Positions 6,117 through 6,632 of a stretch of 6,632 nucleotides of DNA are shown in pieces. Under the pieces are notes generated by a model. That model searched no databases. It was not told where the DNA came from and saw only the letters and a list, made by a program, of their open reading frames with translations. The stretch is from Prevotellamassilia sp. (lineage in GTDB: Bacteria > Bacteroidota > Bacteroidia > Bacteroidales > Bacteroidaceae). Position numbers and translations under genes: made by a program. Every line of letters starts with the position of its first letter. Within the stretch, counting starts at the first letter, position 1. The DNA is taken from NCBI GenBank assembly GCA_018383375.1, contig JAHAWW010000158.1, positions 1 to 6,632 of the forward strand. Reading direction: 5' to 3'.

Positions 6117-6260
6117 TAAGGTGTTCAAACTTGAAATTGAAATTGTTTTGGGACAATTTGGCTAGACCCTGAAAGGCCTGAAGGGCCGTAACATAATAGC
6201 CCAGGTCGTCAGGCCTGGGTATGGTGTAGTCCACACTATAATCCGGCCTGTAAGGTCGGC
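6117..6260 (-). repeat. Interspersed three-hairpin repeat, copy B (inverted)
   Basis: This is the same element as copy A in reverse orientation. Hairpin 1 is at 6243-6259 and hairpin 2 at 6200-6219 (CCCAGG...CCTGGG). The tail runs to 6117, where TTTGAACACCTTA (minus strand, 6129-6117) is identical to 13 nt at the end of copy C. Hairpin 3 is altered: the usual GCCCTGAAAGGGC is replaced at about 6165-6187 by two partial units, CCCTGAAAGG followed by CCTGAAGGG, as if locally duplicated. Copies B and C are head to head, about 50 bp apart. Confidence 0.85.
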
Positions 6261-6310
6261 ACATTAAGGGGATAGACTATTGAAATAACAAATTGATAAT
6301 TATACGTTTG

Positions 6311-6457
6311 GCGTGCCGACCTTACAGGCCGGAAACTGGAAGGCCATTTAGCCAGGCCTTACGACCTGGCTATTATGTTGCGCCCTTTCAGGGCTTGCCT
6401 GGCTGCATGCAAATAGCACAACCAATCTCAATGTCAGTCACATTTTTGAACACCTTA
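6311..6457 (+). repeat. Interspersed three-hairpin repeat, copy C
   Basis: Hairpin 1 is at 6316-6332 (CCGACCTTACAGGCCGG), hairpin 2 at 6351-6370 and hairpin 3 at 6382-6394 (GCCCT TTC AGGGC). Hairpin 2 has its outermost pair as G-C (GCCAGG...CCTGGC), whereas copies B and D have C-G (CCCAGG...CCTGGG). This change keeps pairing and supports selection for the fold. The tail (CCAATCTCAATGTCAGTCAC, then TTTGAACACCTTA at 6445-6457) matches copies A and B in part, and so defines an element of about 145 bp. Confidence 0.88.
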
Positions 6458-6506
6458 CTTGCTTGACTGCTCTATATTCACAATAAACAAAACCAAATTG
6501 GAAAGA

Positions 6507-6632
6507 TGTGCCGACCTTGCAGGCCGGATAATAGTGGAAACACGACAATACCCAGGCCTGACGACCTGGGCTGATATGTTACGCCCCTTCAGGGCTTGCA
6601 AGGTCGCTTATAATTGAGATTGAGGTTGTTTT
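6507..6632 (+). repeat. Interspersed three-hairpin repeat, copy D (reaches window edge)
   Basis: Hairpin 1 is at 6511-6527, hairpin 2 at 6551-6570 (CCCAGG...CCTGGG) and hairpin 3 at 6583-6595 (GCCCC TTC AGGGC, one mismatch). The sequence after it, ATTGAGATTGAGGTTGTTTT (6613-6632), is the reverse complement of the tail motif seen in copies A and C, and resembles the plus-strand reading of copy B's tail. This suggests either an inverted tail or a further inverted copy starting at the edge. The right end is therefore uncertain. Confidence 0.82.

Noticed and set aside
6117..6632. CRISPR array
   Set aside because: The repeats are about 145 bp, contain several hairpins, occur in both orientations and are unevenly spaced, with no uniform spacers or cas genes.

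Overview
The window looks like an accessory locus from a member of the Bacteroidota, probably Bacteroidales. Three things suggest this: no clear Shine-Dalgarno sequences before the genes, a candidate promoter matching the Bacteroidetes TAnnTTTG -7 element, and protein sequences that resemble Bacteroidales restriction-modification (R-M) proteins as I remember them. The genus cannot be fixed from the sequence. Every convincing gene lies on the minus strand, so transcription runs from about 5,770 down to 284.

In transcription order the locus holds: (i) a wrecked RhuM-family gene (5687-5236), whose N-terminal and C-terminal ends survive in different frames around an internal deletion; (ii) a 320-aa methyltransferase-like protein (5212-4250) with motif X-like and motif I-like segments but no visible NPPY catalytic motif; (iii) a very long gene beginning 6 bp later (4243). 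The third gene encodes a GIY-YIG/T5orf172-like N-terminus, a superfamily 2 (DEAH) helicase motor and an Eco57I-like adenine-N6 methyltransferase. It is cut by an in-frame TAG at 1228-1226, twelve residues after the NPPY motif. The same reading frame resumes directly and runs to 284, supplying the rest of the methyltransferase and the likely target-recognition region. Repaired, the chain would be about 1,319 residues: nuclease, helicase, methyltransferase and specificity in one polypeptide, plus a separate methyltransferase-like partner. That layout resembles single-chain ATP-dependent R-M enzymes, but with a different putative nuclease and an extra subunit.

The gene for the large chain is compositionally mixed. 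The C-terminal third (about 284-1,380) is clearly AT-richer than the rest, which fits replacement of the specificity region by recombination. The system therefore looks partly decayed, or switched off, in this sequence: the RhuM gene is deleted internally and the main enzyme has a nonsense codon.

The locus is bracketed by copies of an interspersed, non-coding repeat of about 145 bp built from three small hairpins. One copy lies at the left edge (18-160) and three at the right (6117-6260 inverted, 6311-6457, 6507-6632). A base-pair swap that keeps pairing in the second hairpin suggests that the folded structure matters. Between the RhuM remnant and the right-hand repeats is about 430 bp without a credible gene; it holds a candidate promoter, a G-poor, C-rich stretch and a 46-bp imperfect palindrome. 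A long hairpin with a T-run (209-269) lies between the left repeat and the end of the large gene.
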